A stretch of DNA of 64,000 nt from Hybos culiciformis (lineage: Eukaryota > Arthropoda > Insecta > Diptera > Hybotidae): NCBI GenBank assembly GCA_964007475.1, contig OZ023274.1:77883303-77947302 (forward strand). Direction: 5' to 3'. Under the pieces are notes generated by a model. It ran no database searches and was not told where the DNA came from. It was given only the letters and a program-made list of their open reading frames with translations. Position 1 is the stretch's first letter; each line of letters begins with the position of its first letter. The translations under genes and the position numbers were made by a program. Below are positions 48,101-55,950 of this stretch, piece by piece.

Positions 48101-50191
48101 ATAGAATTAATAAGAAAACTGAACTAAAGTTCCATTTACTTGTTTGAGCCATGAAATTAGGAATATTCTTCAAACAATCCTAAATTTTTGAAATTTTAAC
48201 CATACATAGGATTTAGTTGCATTTATTTATATCAAAGAAAACTTACAGTTTTCAAATCAATAATTTATTATAAGAAATATTTAAGCCTTATCCTGAAATC
48301 AAAACAAAAATACAAAACGTATATTTTCTTCAATATATGTACAAAATATAAACAAGAATATCAAAATAAATAAATCTAAATAAACTTTTGACATTTTATA
48401 ACAAAAAAAAAGTTTAAATATACTATAATACCAAGAATCTTAATATGACCTTCTTTATAATGCCTTAAAAAATGTTAAAACGACTTATGCGTATTATATT
48501 ACTGAGTTCATGTAAATTTTAAATAAATTATTTGTATACAAGTAAAACAGATATTTATTTTTCCATATTTTGTATTTTATATATACCTTACAGTAATTTA
48601 TGTTTGAAGAAAAATAATAATAATAATAATAATGTCAAGAATTTTCGTATTTTTATTCTTTGTTTCTTAGACATGCTAAGGTTAACATTATATGGCTTCA
48701 GTCAGACATCTTCATTTATACATAATATACCTAAATGCCAATTGAAAAAGGTCAAAGTTATTAAGTAAAGACAATAATGTATTAATTTTATTACACGTGG
48801 TATATGTAATTTAAGAAAAAGATTTTTTTTTTGTTTTTCGAAGTCAACTTTATGTCAGGAAAAAATATATAAAAGCTCTAACTTTACTTGGGGCATGTTT
48901 ATTTAAAATATTCATGATTTATTTTAATAGACCTATCATAAAAAAAACAAAATTTTTTTTTTGTAATAATTTGATAAGAATATTATTATAATAAGGCGAC
49001 CCCAAAAAAAAAAAAAGTTTAATCTAATGTACCTTAATCACAATTTTTGGGTAAAAAAAAAATACAAAAAATATAAAATACAAGTTACCTTATAGACTTG
49101 AAATGACCGTAATTTTGCACTTTTTTAATATACATTTAATTTCAAATATTTCTAGATAAATATACATTATTAACTGTGTGGGTAGAAAGATTTTTACATT
49201 ATTATAAACTCAATAATTCATATTTTCATAAAGGGAATATTTTTAACCTAATTTTTAAGTGATGAAAAATCTACTGTGTACATAATTATGTGTATTTTAA
49301 AATAAAATCAATCCTGTTACAACAAACACATAAAATTCGGTCAATAAATACTAGCATTTTCTGTCAGTGTGGCTATATAGTCACGTATATTAATTTGGTT
49401 AGATACATATATAAAATATCTAATCCGAATAAATAATAGGGAAAAACGTTATATTCATCGAGACAAAGTTATTATATATACACATTAACTACAGGTACAT
49501 AAATATTATATATAATGATAATTCCTTCTGAGGTTTTATAGTAAAAATAATAAGAGTATTTTACTTTATTTTAAATCCAATGTTTCATTTAAACTTTTTA
49601 ATTAAAGAATAATACATTATTGTTTTCTCATGAACTCTTAATTAAATATCATTAGAAATACTGGAGATTTAACGTGCGCCCGTTGCATAATTTCATATAT
49701 CTGTTGTCAATTTCATAGAGTTTACCTCCAGTATTACTCGAAAGAATTTAGATATCCAAATTAAGCCCCGGTTCTCATTCTTTAACATATCAAAAAATCA
49801 CTTCTGTCGCAATTGTATTAGTTCTACAGGGAAACCAAAACTAAAACCATTTTTTTCGATGGCAAAAGGGCTCTTAATGAATCAAAAGTAATTGATAAAT
49901 TATATAGAATCAAAAGTTTTGTTATATATTCACAATTATACCTAAGTATTATCATTTTTTTTTTAATATCATTTATATAACTTTTTCGAAAAATTTCTTC
50001 AAATCATAATAAAAGAATTTAAAAACCATAATAATTTATTCTCTTTCTCGTGAAAAAAAAAATAAATAAGAACAAATTAAAATGTGCAAAAAATTAGATA
50101 ATAAATACAACTTACCTGGTTCTAATGTTGTTGCTAATAAAATAGATGGAAGGCATAAAAGTATAACACGAATCTCGTACATATTCAGCAT
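3002..50191 (-). CDS. dpr12: Dpr-family two-Ig neuronal cell-surface protein, likely Dpr12 (whole gene, 7 coding exons)
   Basis: The CDS joins 50191-50116, 24054-23933, 23497-23408, 15990-15823, 10124-9990, 8498-8285 and 3117-3002. All six introns are GT-AG and the phases agree, giving 306 residues plus stop. Residues 1-22 form a signal peptide. Ig1 (about 67-157) has Cys84, Trp96/Trp101 and Cys151 in GMYECQ. Ig2 (about 170-265) has Cys193, Trp207 and Cys252 in DSGNYTCSAS. The last ~20 residues are hydrophobic and end at the stop, as in GPI-anchored Dprs. Asn71 (NTT) and Asn249 (NYT) are N-glycosylation sequons. Known of the family: Dprs are neuronal surface receptors that bind DIP Ig proteins to specify synaptic partners; fly Dpr12 pairs with DIP-delta. 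The paralogue call rests on remembered similarity through Ig1, Ig2 and the SRRKTSSADR tail. Family membership is close to certain; the Dpr12 assignment is probable. No frameshift or missing cysteine is seen. Confidence 0.93.
3118..8284 (-). other. intron 6 of the dpr gene (5,167 bp, phase 1)
   Basis: GT at 8284-8283 and AG at 3119-3118. A/T-rich with many homopolymer runs. I find no open frame, TIR element or RNA gene that stands out. Confidence 0.85.
8285..8498 (-). CDS. dpr12: dpr coding exon 6: remainder of Ig2
   Basis: The acceptor TTTTCTAG|AGT and donor AAAG|GTAATT flank 71 codons plus one base (residues 198-268 and the first base of Gly269). The segment reads SPTPPQYVYWQKNDRLINYY, then an SRRDISIET strand, SRLIIREPQIADSGNYTCSA, and EPASIYVFVSK. 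Trp207 and Cys252 complete the Ig2 core, and NYT at 249 is a sequon. The phase-1 donor leaves a G that is completed by GA of the last exon to make Gly269. Confidence 0.96.
8499..9989 (-). other. intron 5 of the dpr gene (1,491 bp, phase 0)
   Basis: GT at 9989-9988 and AG at 8500-8499. About a third of it is the TIR element at 8845-9367. The rest is unremarkable A/T-rich sequence. Confidence 0.88.
8845..9367. mobile_element. non-autonomous hAT-like MITE, 523 bp
   Basis: The termini are TAGGGTTTCCA and its inverted copy TGGAAACCCTA. The flanks are ATGTTAAC (8837-8844) and ATCTTAAC (9368-9375), an 8-bp target duplication with one mismatch. Subterminal copies of ACTCGGTTA (left: 8857-8890, 8936-8944; right: 9282-9338) occur at both ends. 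No transposase frame is present, so it must be moved in trans. TIR and TSD length point to the hAT superfamily. Confidence 0.8.
9990..10124 (-). CDS. dpr12: dpr coding exon 5: Ig1 G strand, hinge and Ig2 B strand
   Basis: The acceptor CTTATAG|GTG and donor AAAAG|GTACCA flank 45 codons in phase 0 (residues 153-197). It reads VSTPTGVISHFVNLQVVVPE, then AFILGSGELHVDMGSTINLV and CIIEK. The first part is the Ig1 G strand ending VNLQVVVP, which is diagnostic of Dprs. The rest is the start of Ig2 with GST-INL-C, giving Cys193. The exon boundaries cut inside both Ig domains instead of between them, so the gene is not built from one-exon Ig modules. Confidence 0.95.
10357..10572 (-). pseudogene. unrecognised coding-like remnant in intron 4
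   Basis: The minus frame runs about 70 codons from an acceptor-like TTTTTTTAG near 10573, reading RLLFVHFSTGMKKLMGTPNS and onward, to a stop at 10357. Composition is more balanced than its surroundings. It does not fit the dpr reading and resembles no domain I recognise. It could be a decayed transposon or retrocopy fragment, or chance. Confidence 0.18.
12245..12790. pseudogene. less A/T-rich patch with short frames, possible transposon remnant
   Basis: It contains a 61-codon plus frame (12270-12455, with EIFSDILEDIKDNTVIRLII) and then CG-containing sequence (ACGCGTCCGCG at 12729-12739). Both strands are open over the first 200 bp. No family is recognised and no TIR was found. Confidence 0.18.
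15823..15990 (-). CDS. dpr12: dpr coding exon 4: Ig1 C-F strands with second cysteine
   Basis: The acceptor ATTACAG|AAT and donor CAG|GTAAAT flank 56 codons in phase 0 (residues 97-152). The segment opens NQISWIRRRDWHILSSGAQ and contains YTNDERFAILHTPG, then WTLQIKFVQRRDHGMYECQ. This is the canonical Dpr Ig1 pattern: W-x-R-R-R-D before the C' strand, R-F on strand D, W-T-L-Q-I-K on strand E, and D-x-G-x-Y-x-C on strand F. In known Dpr/DIP structures this sheet (C, C', F, G) forms the heterophilic partner interface. Cys151 pairs with Cys84. Confidence 0.96.
17156..17180. repeat. (ATT)n microsatellite
   Basis: About eight ATT units sit directly at the left border of the 319-bp palindrome. A TTATTATTA remnant follows the right border, so the element probably inserted into this microsatellite. 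Confidence 0.85.
17181..17499. mobile_element. long foldback MITE (near-perfect palindrome), copy 1
   Basis: The left arm starts CATAAAGGAAGTATAAATAG and the right arm ends with its exact complement. The arms are about 145 bp and almost fully self-complementary, with a ~30-nt unpaired centre (about 17326-17352) holding AACAACAGTTCTATAC. TTATTATTA flanks both sides and may be a 9-bp target duplication, although this is ambiguous in an ATT repeat. A second copy lies at 63329-63649. There is no coding capacity; a transcript would form a very stable hairpin. Confidence 0.88.
19425..19618. repeat. small inverted 'word' element, GC-rich centre-right
   Basis: TGAATTATCGC (19426-19436) and TGACTTATCGC (19475-19485) face GCGAAGATAATTCA (19552-19565) and GCGATAATTCA (19606-19616), with a CGCGGCGGCCGGCG stretch beside the last. 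The layout is inverted termini with reiterated subterminal words, resembling the elements at 31238 and 33690. No clear target duplication; boundaries are approximate. Confidence 0.5.
21778..21794. repeat. (GGTA)n microsatellite
   Basis: Four GGTA units in the A/T-rich intron. Confidence 0.8.
23408..23497 (-). CDS. dpr12: dpr coding exon 3: Ig1 A-C strands with first cysteine
   Basis: The acceptor TTATTCCAG|ATG and donor TGG|GTTTGT flank exactly 30 codons in phase 0 at both ends (residues 67-96). It reads MMAHNTTVQLGGTAFLVCKV and then SGVDRVGVNW. Cys84 is the B-strand cysteine of Ig1 and Trp96 lies next to the C strand. NTT at 71-73 is a glycosylation sequon. It is separated by only 435 bp from exon 2, the shortest intron of the gene. 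The leading ATG-ATG could be mistaken for a start, but the upstream exons join in frame and supply a signal peptide. Confidence 0.93.
23498..23932 (-). other. intron 2 of the dpr gene (435 bp, phase 0)
   Basis: GT at 23932-23931 and AG at 23499-23498 with a polypyrimidine-rich CTTTTTATTCCAG end. Nothing else is seen in it. Confidence 0.9.
23933..24054 (-). CDS. dpr12: dpr coding exon 2: linker before Ig1
   Basis: The acceptor TTATTCCAG|AA and donor GAG|GTAAAT flank 122 nt encoding residues 26-66. The segment is hydrophilic (QKSILTENDWKKLWMNPNG, then an Asp/Ser-rich stretch ending DSPMFDDSE). It is probably a flexible, acidic N-terminal linker between the cleaved signal peptide and the first Ig strand. 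The acidic DNNLDSSDSP stretch resembles my memory of Dpr12 and not the shorter linkers of most Dprs. No catalytic or domain motif is present. Confidence 0.9.
27784..27803. repeat. (AAAT)n microsatellite
   Basis: Five tandem AAAT-type units in intron 1. Confidence 0.75.
29082..29562. mobile_element. candidate TIR element, about 480 bp
   Basis: The left end TAACCTTCGTTGTGACAGAC and the right end (on the minus strand TAAGCTACGTTGTGACAAGC) match at most positions. The interior near 29100-29250 is clearly less A/T-rich than its surroundings. No convincing target duplication is visible, so it may be an old insertion or a coincidence around GTTGTGACA. Confidence 0.35.
31238..31905. mobile_element. 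668-bp nested-palindrome element with 10-bp target duplication
   Basis: Flanked on both sides by GGCGTATTTG (31228-31237 and 31906-31915). The ends carry two direct GAAATAAGGCCGC words each, inverted relative to each other. Inside are about ten ~40-bp dyads of form GCGGYCTTATTTC-ATTTT-gaa/ttc-AAAT-GAAATAAGRCCGC, spaced near 50 bp and arranged five per side. They surround a GC-rich core at about 31533-31613 (GGGCAGGGGGCAGCAGGGCG). CGGAGGGCTAATTT (31444-31457) and its complement (31633-31646) are a further mirrored pair. The 10-bp duplication and long TIRs suggest a non-autonomous Mutator-like or foldback element. No transposase is encoded. Confidence 0.85.
32148..32390 (-). mobile_element. tRNA-like-headed SINE candidate, minus strand
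   Basis: Read on the minus strand, the head carries an A-box-like TGGCTTAGTGGATAGAA and a B-box-like GGTGCCAGGTTC...GAACCC interrupted by three extra bases (TTC). A body follows with two CGATTCTCAGAAAA-type units and ends ...GAAGTATAAACTTCAAAAA. The body matches 43057-43235 in the opposite orientation over about 180 bp. It may be a SINE or part of the palindrome described with 32487. Confidence 0.6.
32487..32570 (+). repeat. tRNA-like segment, plus strand, facing the preceding one
   Basis: GGCTGAGTGGATAGAA, then TCTGAAGGTGCCAAGTTCGA gives A-box and B-box-like motifs in tRNA spacing. The acceptor and anticodon stems do not pair properly, so it is not a functional tRNA. It ends in a long T tract (about 32571-32586), which would terminate RNA polymerase III. 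The spacer to the minus copy is itself inverted: GCTTTCTAAAATCATATAAA at 32397 against TTATGTTATTTTAGAAAGC ending near 32475. Confidence 0.5.
32759..32889. mobile_element. short-form hairpin MITE (131 bp)
   Basis: Inverted tips ACACGAAGCAGTCATAGAAC / GTTCTATGACTGCTTCGTGT with poly-A on the left and poly-T on the right. The interior TTTGTAGCCACTGTTATTTC through AAGTATAAACTTGTG matches only one arm of the long form at 41621-41869. The short form therefore looks like a long form that lost the inner part of one arm. Confidence 0.75.
33690..34007. mobile_element. second word-palindrome element (CTGAAATAGYGCCGC words)
   Basis: CTGAAATAGCGCCGC (33692-33706 and 33730-33744), CTGAAATAGTGCCGC (33778-33792 and 33813-33827) and inverted GCGGCACTATTTCAG (33849-33863), followed by diverged inverted words GCGGTACTATTTYA (33922, 33962) and GCGACGGCACTATTACAT (33985-34002). 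The architecture is that of 31238-31905, but the word sequence is distinct and decay is greater. No unambiguous target duplication; ends approximate. Confidence 0.65.
37761..37815. repeat. ~50-bp direct repeat, copy 1
   Basis: ATAATTCAAAATAAGC then CAGTTTGCAT and TTTTCAAAGTATGTAATTAA are shared with 39553-39605 with few differences. This is either a local duplication or a dispersed repeat fragment. Confidence 0.6.
39553..39605. repeat. ~50-bp direct repeat, copy 2
   Basis: Matches 37761-37815 in the same orientation, 1.8 kb away. Both copies are followed by related AT-rich sequence including CAATAATTTT. Confidence 0.6.
41621..41869. mobile_element. long-form hairpin MITE (249 bp)
   Basis: Starts in poly-A then ACACACGAAGCAGTCATAGA and ends with its complement and poly-T. 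The arms run to about 100 bp (through GACAGAAGTTTATACTTAAA and GGCTACAAATAATGG), enclosing a ~50-bp loop with a short GGACTGATGGACTGAT duplication. The right end abuts the satellite array directly. Confidence 0.82.
41870..43056 (+). repeat. satellite array, five ~219-bp units plus a partial sixth
   Basis: Units begin GGCCGG at 41870, 42090, 42308, 42525, 42745 and 42964, so periods are 217-220 bp. Each unit has TACTCCTTCTACTACTACCC, AAGCCAACTAACCTTTATTTC, a T/A-tract, TTTTTTGGGTAGGAGACCC, CTCCTGCTCCGATCC and CATGCCGGCCACGTTCATTT. Neighbouring units are highly similar, implying recent amplification. The sixth unit stops at about 43056, where the tRNA-like repeat begins. Open frames across the units are by-products of the repeat. 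Confidence 0.93.
43057..43235 (+). mobile_element. truncated tRNA-like-headed SINE candidate, plus strand
   Basis: Opens with AAGTCTGAAGGTGCCAGGTTC and an intact GGTTCGAACCC B box, lacks the A-box half, and continues with the CGATTCTCAGAAAAA body to ...AAGTATAAACTTCAAAAA. It is the inverse of 32148-32345. The 5' truncation coincides with the end of the satellite array. Confidence 0.65.
44020..44362. mobile_element. hAT-like MITE, 343 bp, with perfect 8-bp duplication
   Basis: TIRs CAGCGGTCGGCAAAC and GTTTGCCGACCGCTG, flanked by CACTAACG at 44012-44019 and 44363-44370. A second inner match is GGTCGTGGGT against ACCCACGGGTC. CAGNGGTCGGCAAAC ends with 8-bp duplications are typical of hAT non-autonomous families. 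No coding capacity. Confidence 0.92.
45181..45418. mobile_element. 238-bp TIR element with 8-bp duplication
   Basis: Ends TTAGGTGACCAC and GTGGTCACTTAA (one mismatch when inverted), flanked by TTTATATA at 45173-45180 and 45419-45426. The A/T-only duplication could partly be chance, but it coincides exactly with the TIR ends. The superfamily is unsure (hAT- or P-like by duplication length). A 77-codon minus frame spans nearly all of it; I do not regard it as a gene. Confidence 0.72.
48612..48633. repeat. (AAT)n microsatellite
   Basis: Seven AAT units in intron 1. Confidence 0.85.
49657..49735. repeat. short inverted repeat, 10-bp arms
   Basis: AATACTGGAG (49657-49666) and CTCCAGTATT (49726-49735) enclose ~60 bp including GTGCGCCCG. 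It could be a tiny TIR relic or chance. Confidence 0.3.
50116..50191 (-). CDS. dpr12: dpr coding exon 1: start codon and signal peptide
   Basis: This exon encodes 25 residues plus one base, reading MLNMYEIRVILLCLPSILLA then TTLEP. The hydrophobic core ILLCLPSILLA is a signal peptide, and cleavage is likely after LLA or ATT. The ATG at 50191 has A at -3 (AATAATAATG context). No closer upstream in-frame ATG was found in the A-rich stretch before it, although no stop closes that frame nearby either. The second ATG (Met4) would still leave a usable signal. The donor is CCAG|GTAAGT, a strong consensus, in phase 1. The G completes Glu26 with the AA of the next exon. Confidence 0.85.
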
Positions 50192-50899
50192 TATTATTTT
50201 TGTTTTTTTTTTATTTTTAAAGCAAAATTCTCTGCTTTTTTATTCACTTTTATTTTTCTAATTTTTTTCTATTTTTTTTTTTTTAAGAAATCTTTTTACG
50301 CGTTTTATTACAATCTTTATTACAGTAGGATTTTTCTTTTTTTATGTAAAGAAGATAACTCATTCATAGTGTTCAAGTGAATAAAATCATAAAGCAAAAA
50401 TCTTCCTTGTTGCACAATTCAGATTCTTTAATTTTTTTTTTTCTTTTTCTTTTAAATTTTATTTCTTCCTTTTTTTTTTTCCTATGATTTATGATATACA
50501 AAAATTTTATAGTCGAATGTAAAATGGTATTTCTTTTTTAGTATTTTTTTTTTAATTCATCAAAAAGTGAAATAATATAATTTTTATTTATTTTTTTTTG
50601 TCTTTATAATACTTATTTCACTTATAATTTTTTTCCACTCACCCAATTTTAGGTAAAAAAAAATTTCCCACCTTTAAAAAAGTGTGATGGGTGTTGTTGA
50701 TGAATTTTAAATAATATTAATGAGGTGGTCTCTAGTTTTGTGAATTGTTTCTTTTGGCACTATGATGGTAGTAGGTGGATGGGTAAATTGTTGTTTTTAT
50801 TATTATTATGAAGGATCCCACCTTAATTTTTGGCGGGAAAAAGGTTTGATAAACATAATAAATATGTTTAGAGAGTGATTTTATAAGAAGTTGTTGTCT

Positions 50900-50921
50900 A
50901 TAATAATAATAATAATAATAA
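50900..50921. repeat. (ATA)n microsatellite
   Basis: Seven ATA units about 700 bp upstream of the start codon. Confidence 0.85.
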
Positions 50922-51854
50922 AAATGATTCACAGAGTAGTGTTCGCTACACTTCACTTAGCTTTTTAATGATTAATGCTTTTAAAGTGTAATATCTTTTA
51001 TGTTTTTTTTTTCTACTTTTTCTTTTAGATATGCAATTTATTATTTTTTATTTTTTTTTTTTGTAAGAGTTTTTATTTATGACCTCAGCAGAAATGTAGT
51101 TTTTTTAAAATATATTTTTTTTTTGTTTTCGTTCTTCCTTCTTCTTGATTTTCAATTGCTTGTTCGTGGAAAATCAAAAGAAAAATTGCACAAGAAGAAA
51201 ATAGCTTAATGAATATAATTATTAAGAAAAAAAAAAGTTGCGTTTTCTTTTTACTATTTTATTTTATTTTTTTTTCTTGTACTTAATTTAAAAATTCAAT
51301 GAAAATATACATTTCTACTTATTTCAATTTCTTGTTTCTATTTTTTTTTTTTTAATATTCGTAATTGGTCTATTTTATATACTAATTCTACTTATTCAGT
51401 CATTTTTTCATCAAATATACATTACTGCTAGAATTGCAATTTATTATTTCATAATTTTTTTTTTTATTATGTTTTACTTCATTATTTATATTATGCTTTT
51501 CCTTTACATTTTTGTTATTTTGTTTTTTTTTTTATATAAATATTTTTAATGTGCAGCTCCAATTAAATTATCGTTATTCTTCCATTTGTATATTGCTGAG
51601 TATTGTGATTAAATTTCTGTTGAATAAAAGAAATAAGAATTTTTTTTTTTTAATTTTATACACTAAAATAAAATTTAAATTTATTGATGTAAATAAAAAT
51701 ATTGTTTTAAGGCCAAATAAATTTATGTTTGCCAAAAACAAAAAAACTTATTTAAGAGATTGAGGTTTTTTTTTTTTGATAAGAACTAATATAGAAGAAG
51801 TTAGTTATAAGCTGATTCTTATATTGGAAAATATATTACGCATAATCAAATACA

Positions 51855-52290
51855 CGGTGCATTCGTTCCAGAGAATACCGCGTAAAAAAAGACACACAGT
51901 AATAGAAAAAAATTAGATTGGTTCCACAACGTCAAAAAGCCTTCAAAAATTAATGATTTGGTGAAACAAGCAAATATTTAGTTTTTGTATATATTCATGT
52001 CTATTTTATTTCACATATTATGAACATTATCCAGTTTTTAAAACAAAAAAATAACTCTTAAAAATTAACAAAAAAATAAAAAAAATATTAACATATTCAA
52101 GGAACATAAAAATGATATTGTAGAACTAAAAACAAAAAACTACAAAATAATCCCCAGAATTAGTAATTTTTCCGTGTACATTTTGTCCGCATAAACAAAA
52201 GACAATGTGTAAAAAAGGATAAGTTTATTTTTGTTAATCGTGTGTTATTTCAAAATCGTGTAAAAAAAGACGGCGTGTAAAAACAGAATT
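51855..52290. repeat. degenerate dispersed repeat with CGTGTAAAAAA words
   Basis: Reiterated CCGCGTAAAAAAAGAC (51879-51894), TCCGTGTACATTTTGTCCGC (52171-52190), TGTGTAAAAAAGG (52206-52218), TCGTGTAAAAAAAGACGGCG (52256-52275) and a further TGTAAAAACAG. These CG-containing words are unlike the local background and suggest a decayed DNA transposon, but no clean ends are seen. Confidence 0.3.
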
Positions 52291-52688
52291 GGGTGTAGTA
52301 TTGTTTGATATTTTCTTTTAGTTTTTCAACAAGAGGTGTCAAACAGTGTTTAATCAATATTAACAAATAGCTATGTTTATTATGAATTTGACAGAATTAA
52401 ATTAAAAAATCTGCCTTTTGTCAGGCAGTGGTTTGATTACAAATAATTTGTCTTTTGTGCTTTTTGAAACAATTTTTCAAAACATACTTCTCGTAGAATA
52501 AATTATAGTTTCCAATTTTAATATTATTCAATCGGTTTTCGTTTAGATAACAGATCGTTAAATGAAAAAAAATTCTTAAAAATGGTCTACCAACATTTTT
52601 CATTGATCAATCCTATAAATATAGCATTTTTTATGTTAACTTTAGATTAGCGATTGAATTGAGATGTTGCATTTCACTCTTTACAAAA

Positions 52689-52972
52689 TCTATATAAATA
52701 AAAATTAAATGATGTTTGTTGGTAAATGCTTGAAAAGCTGGAACGATCTGGCTACTTATTTTTTAAATGTTTGTAATAGTCCGAATAAGATTTTTAGGGA
52801 AAGAAAATTTATAAAAATTTGCCGGAAAATCGAAAAAAAATTCTGGAAAAACGGAAAGCGCGGTTTTCCATAGGATTTTTGTGAATACGAATTTTATACG
52901 CCACGAATAATTAATTTTTATAAATAAAGACTAGGTTAGAGCTAAATAACGTTCGCTCTGGGATCGTCTAGT
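52689..52972 (+). mobile_element. Helitron/Helentron-like non-autonomous remnant
   Basis: Starts TCTATATAAATAAAAATTAA then TGTTTGTTGGTAAATGC, includes GCTGGAACGATCTGGC and a GGAAAACGGAAAGCGCGG-like block, and ends ...GATCGTCTAGT before TATATAT. This start/end layout (TCTATATA...CTAGT) is common to Helentron-type non-autonomous elements in insects. No TIR or duplication is expected for that class. Identification is by remembered pattern only. Confidence 0.5.
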
Positions 52973-55929
52973 TATATATTTAAAATTCTAAAATATATGA
53001 ATGGTAAATGTTTTCGATATCGTTGTATTTGTATAGTCTACGAGGTTTTGCTTTTCACGGAAATAAATAATATAAAATATTAATGTTCTCATTGTTTGCA
53101 CTTTTTCACTAATTTTAACTTTTTGTTGATTTATTTTCATTTAATTTATATTATTTACCTTAATTATTTTTTTTTTTTGTAGTCTCATATATATATTTAT
53201 TTATTCCTTATTAGAATGAATAAGAAATACTTGATTAACATGATGATAAATTTTTAAAAATTTCAAAAATTTTTCTCACTCCTAGCAAATTTTTCCCCTC
53301 TAGATACTTGATTAACAATCCGCTATTATTATATGTATGTACTTCCCAAGATTCCAATAGACTTTGGTTATTTTTATCTTGTCATTTTTATTTTTTTTTT
53401 TTTTGGTTTTTTTATTTATTTTTTACTTTGTTTTTTATTTAAATGTATTTCTCTGATTATATCATTAATTATATAATATTAATTTTATCTTAAATAAATT
53501 TGTTAAAAAAAAATTAAAAATATTTAATATTAATTTTGTAAAAAAAAACTAACTTCAAATTTTTATCCTTATTTATATTTTGATTTTATTTTTATGATAT
53601 TTTTTATATTGTTTTTTATTATCTCCTTTTTATTTTATATATTTGTCTTTAAAAATTGAAATTTGAAGTTGAAATAAATTGCTAATTTCATGTTTCAAGT
53701 TGGATGCATTTCAAAGATATTGTGTTATGAGAAACTTTTATTATTTATATAAAAAACTATTTATTTATTAATTTTATTTATTTTTTTTTTTCAAAAATTT
53801 TATAAATAAAATAAAAGTTAAATTTTATTGCGATTATATTTTGCTTGTAAGAATACTTTATTTTTTTTTCTCTTGTTCTTCTTCAGATGTTTTGTATTTA
53901 ATAAAGCTACAATATCTTTGCTTATATAAAATTTCCTTCTATATAATATAATATTGGAAGTTAATTTTTAATAAAGTTTCTTCTTTTTTATTCTTATGAA
54001 AATGAAAAAACATAAAAATAAAATTTGTTAAATAAAAGAAAGAAAAAAAAAAATAAATAAAATTATTTGTAGAAACTGCAGTATATCCTCTGGTATAGTA
54101 AAGGTTTTTTTTATATATATATATTATAAATATAATATATGTGTTTATATTGTAAGATTTAATAGACCGAAAATAAAACGATTTCCAATTTCTAAGATTT
54201 TTCTTTTATTGTTATTTATTTTTTTTTTTTTAAATATAAATAAAGTTTTTTTTTTATTTTTATAAATCGTTGTTTCCTTTTAAAAAATTTTTGCTTTATT
54301 TTAAAAGTGATATTGTTGATGCAATTTTGTATCTGAAAATAAAAATAAAAAAAGAAATATATTTAGAAATTTATAAATATATATTATGTTTATATATTAT
54401 ATTATATTTTATATTATATTGTAGATATGTTTATAACATAATATATAGCAAATACAAAAAAAAACATGAAATATTTAAGAAAAAATGCATTAGCTGATCG
54501 AATATATTTATTTATAAGTATGTTCTTACATGAGTTCATAATAGATTTATTTATTGGATATAAATTCAATTATGTATTTTATTAACATAATTAATATAAA
54601 ATCTATAAAAAAAAAAATCAATCTTATGAGAAATAAGAAAATAAGGATAATACTGTAGCTATAGCTAATACTGTATATATGATTGATTACCTTGGCACTA
54701 ATTCAGTGACAATTTTTATGTGAATTATATATGCTCTAATTTTTATATTTCAACTGATTGAAATTTATATTTTGATGCTGTCAGATAAATTTTGCATTGA
54801 AATTGCTTATTATTCGTTGCTTTATGAATATTTTAGTTTTTTAATTAATTTCCTGTTTTTTCTCTAGTTCTAGTCTTAAAAGTTTCAATACCTTATGTTT
54901 TATCTTAACAGGATTTGCTGCAGACTATGTGCGGATTTACAATTTAAAGTATTACGAAAAAAAAATGAAAAATAAACATGAGGATAATTTTTTATTTAAA
55001 TGCGTTAGGATTTTAAAAATTATTTCTAAAGATTAAAGAAAATATTCTGATCTAGGTAAATTCATTTAATGAAATTAAAGCGAAATTTCAATTCAACATC
55101 GCATTAATTATGATTCATTAAATCAAATATTGAAACCAATAATTGGAAATCTGTTGATTACTAAATATGAATCAGATGCATCAGATATAAATTTAGTAGA
55201 TATATATACGTTTTACAGATTATGTCATATATATCTGTTTTATGTTTTTAATGAAAATTACATCATCTGTTTACATAAAATTTTAATTACAGAAAATGTA
55301 TATGACATTATGTATATGAAATAAGTCATGCAAAAATTATGATTGGAGGTGTAATTATGATATCTGAGCGGAAAATTTTAATTAAACATTTTACATGTCA
55401 GCAAAAAAGTGTAATTTTTATGTACATACTATTAAAAATAATAAAAAGTAAAATAAATGCGAAATCATAAAAAAAAACAAGTATTAAGACATATAAATTG
55501 ATAATAAAGTGTGTTGCTTACTAAGTATATTCATTTCGGCTGATCTTGAAGAATAATTAAATACTAATTGCAATACTATAATATACATAACTAGATTTTA
55601 TTTTGCATAATTTTACGAAAGATATTTTTAAATACAGATGCATTTACATTAGGTTTCTACTTTTTTTTTTTCAAAACATATTTATTAAATCTATTTTGTT
55701 AGGAAAATAAAATGTCTTTAATTGAATGTATAAGGTTGTAATATTGTTACATTGCATTCAAAATGTATTATTCTTTTATTAATTATTAAAAATTAGCTAA
55801 CGGGCATTCATTAATAAACATAGCATACATAACAATTAAAAAGCTAATTTTTTTTTTATTATTTTTTTTTATTTCAAATTACATAAAACGTACATTAGAT
55901 ACTATGTAAACAGAACATACATTGTATAA

Positions 55930-55950
55930 AATAATAATAATAATAATAAA
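55930..55950. repeat. (AAT)n microsatellite
   Basis: About six or seven AAT units in the upstream region. Confidence 0.8.

Larger units (their letters stand above)
24055..50115 (-). other. intron 1 of the dpr gene (26,061 bp, phase 1)
   Basis: The donor is GTAAGT (50115-50110) and the acceptor CCAG (24058-24055). The phases join exon 1 to exon 2 without loss, so no missing exon is required, though an alternative exon cannot be excluded. It holds the word palindromes at 31238 and 33690, tRNA-like repeats, hairpin MITEs, the satellite array and two TIR elements. Stretches between these are A/T-rich and I see no gene in them. Confidence 0.8.

Noticed and set aside
50732..50956. 74-codon minus frame just upstream of the dpr start
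   Set aside because: Tyr run derives from an ATA microsatellite; low-complexity, no domain. May simply be 5' UTR.
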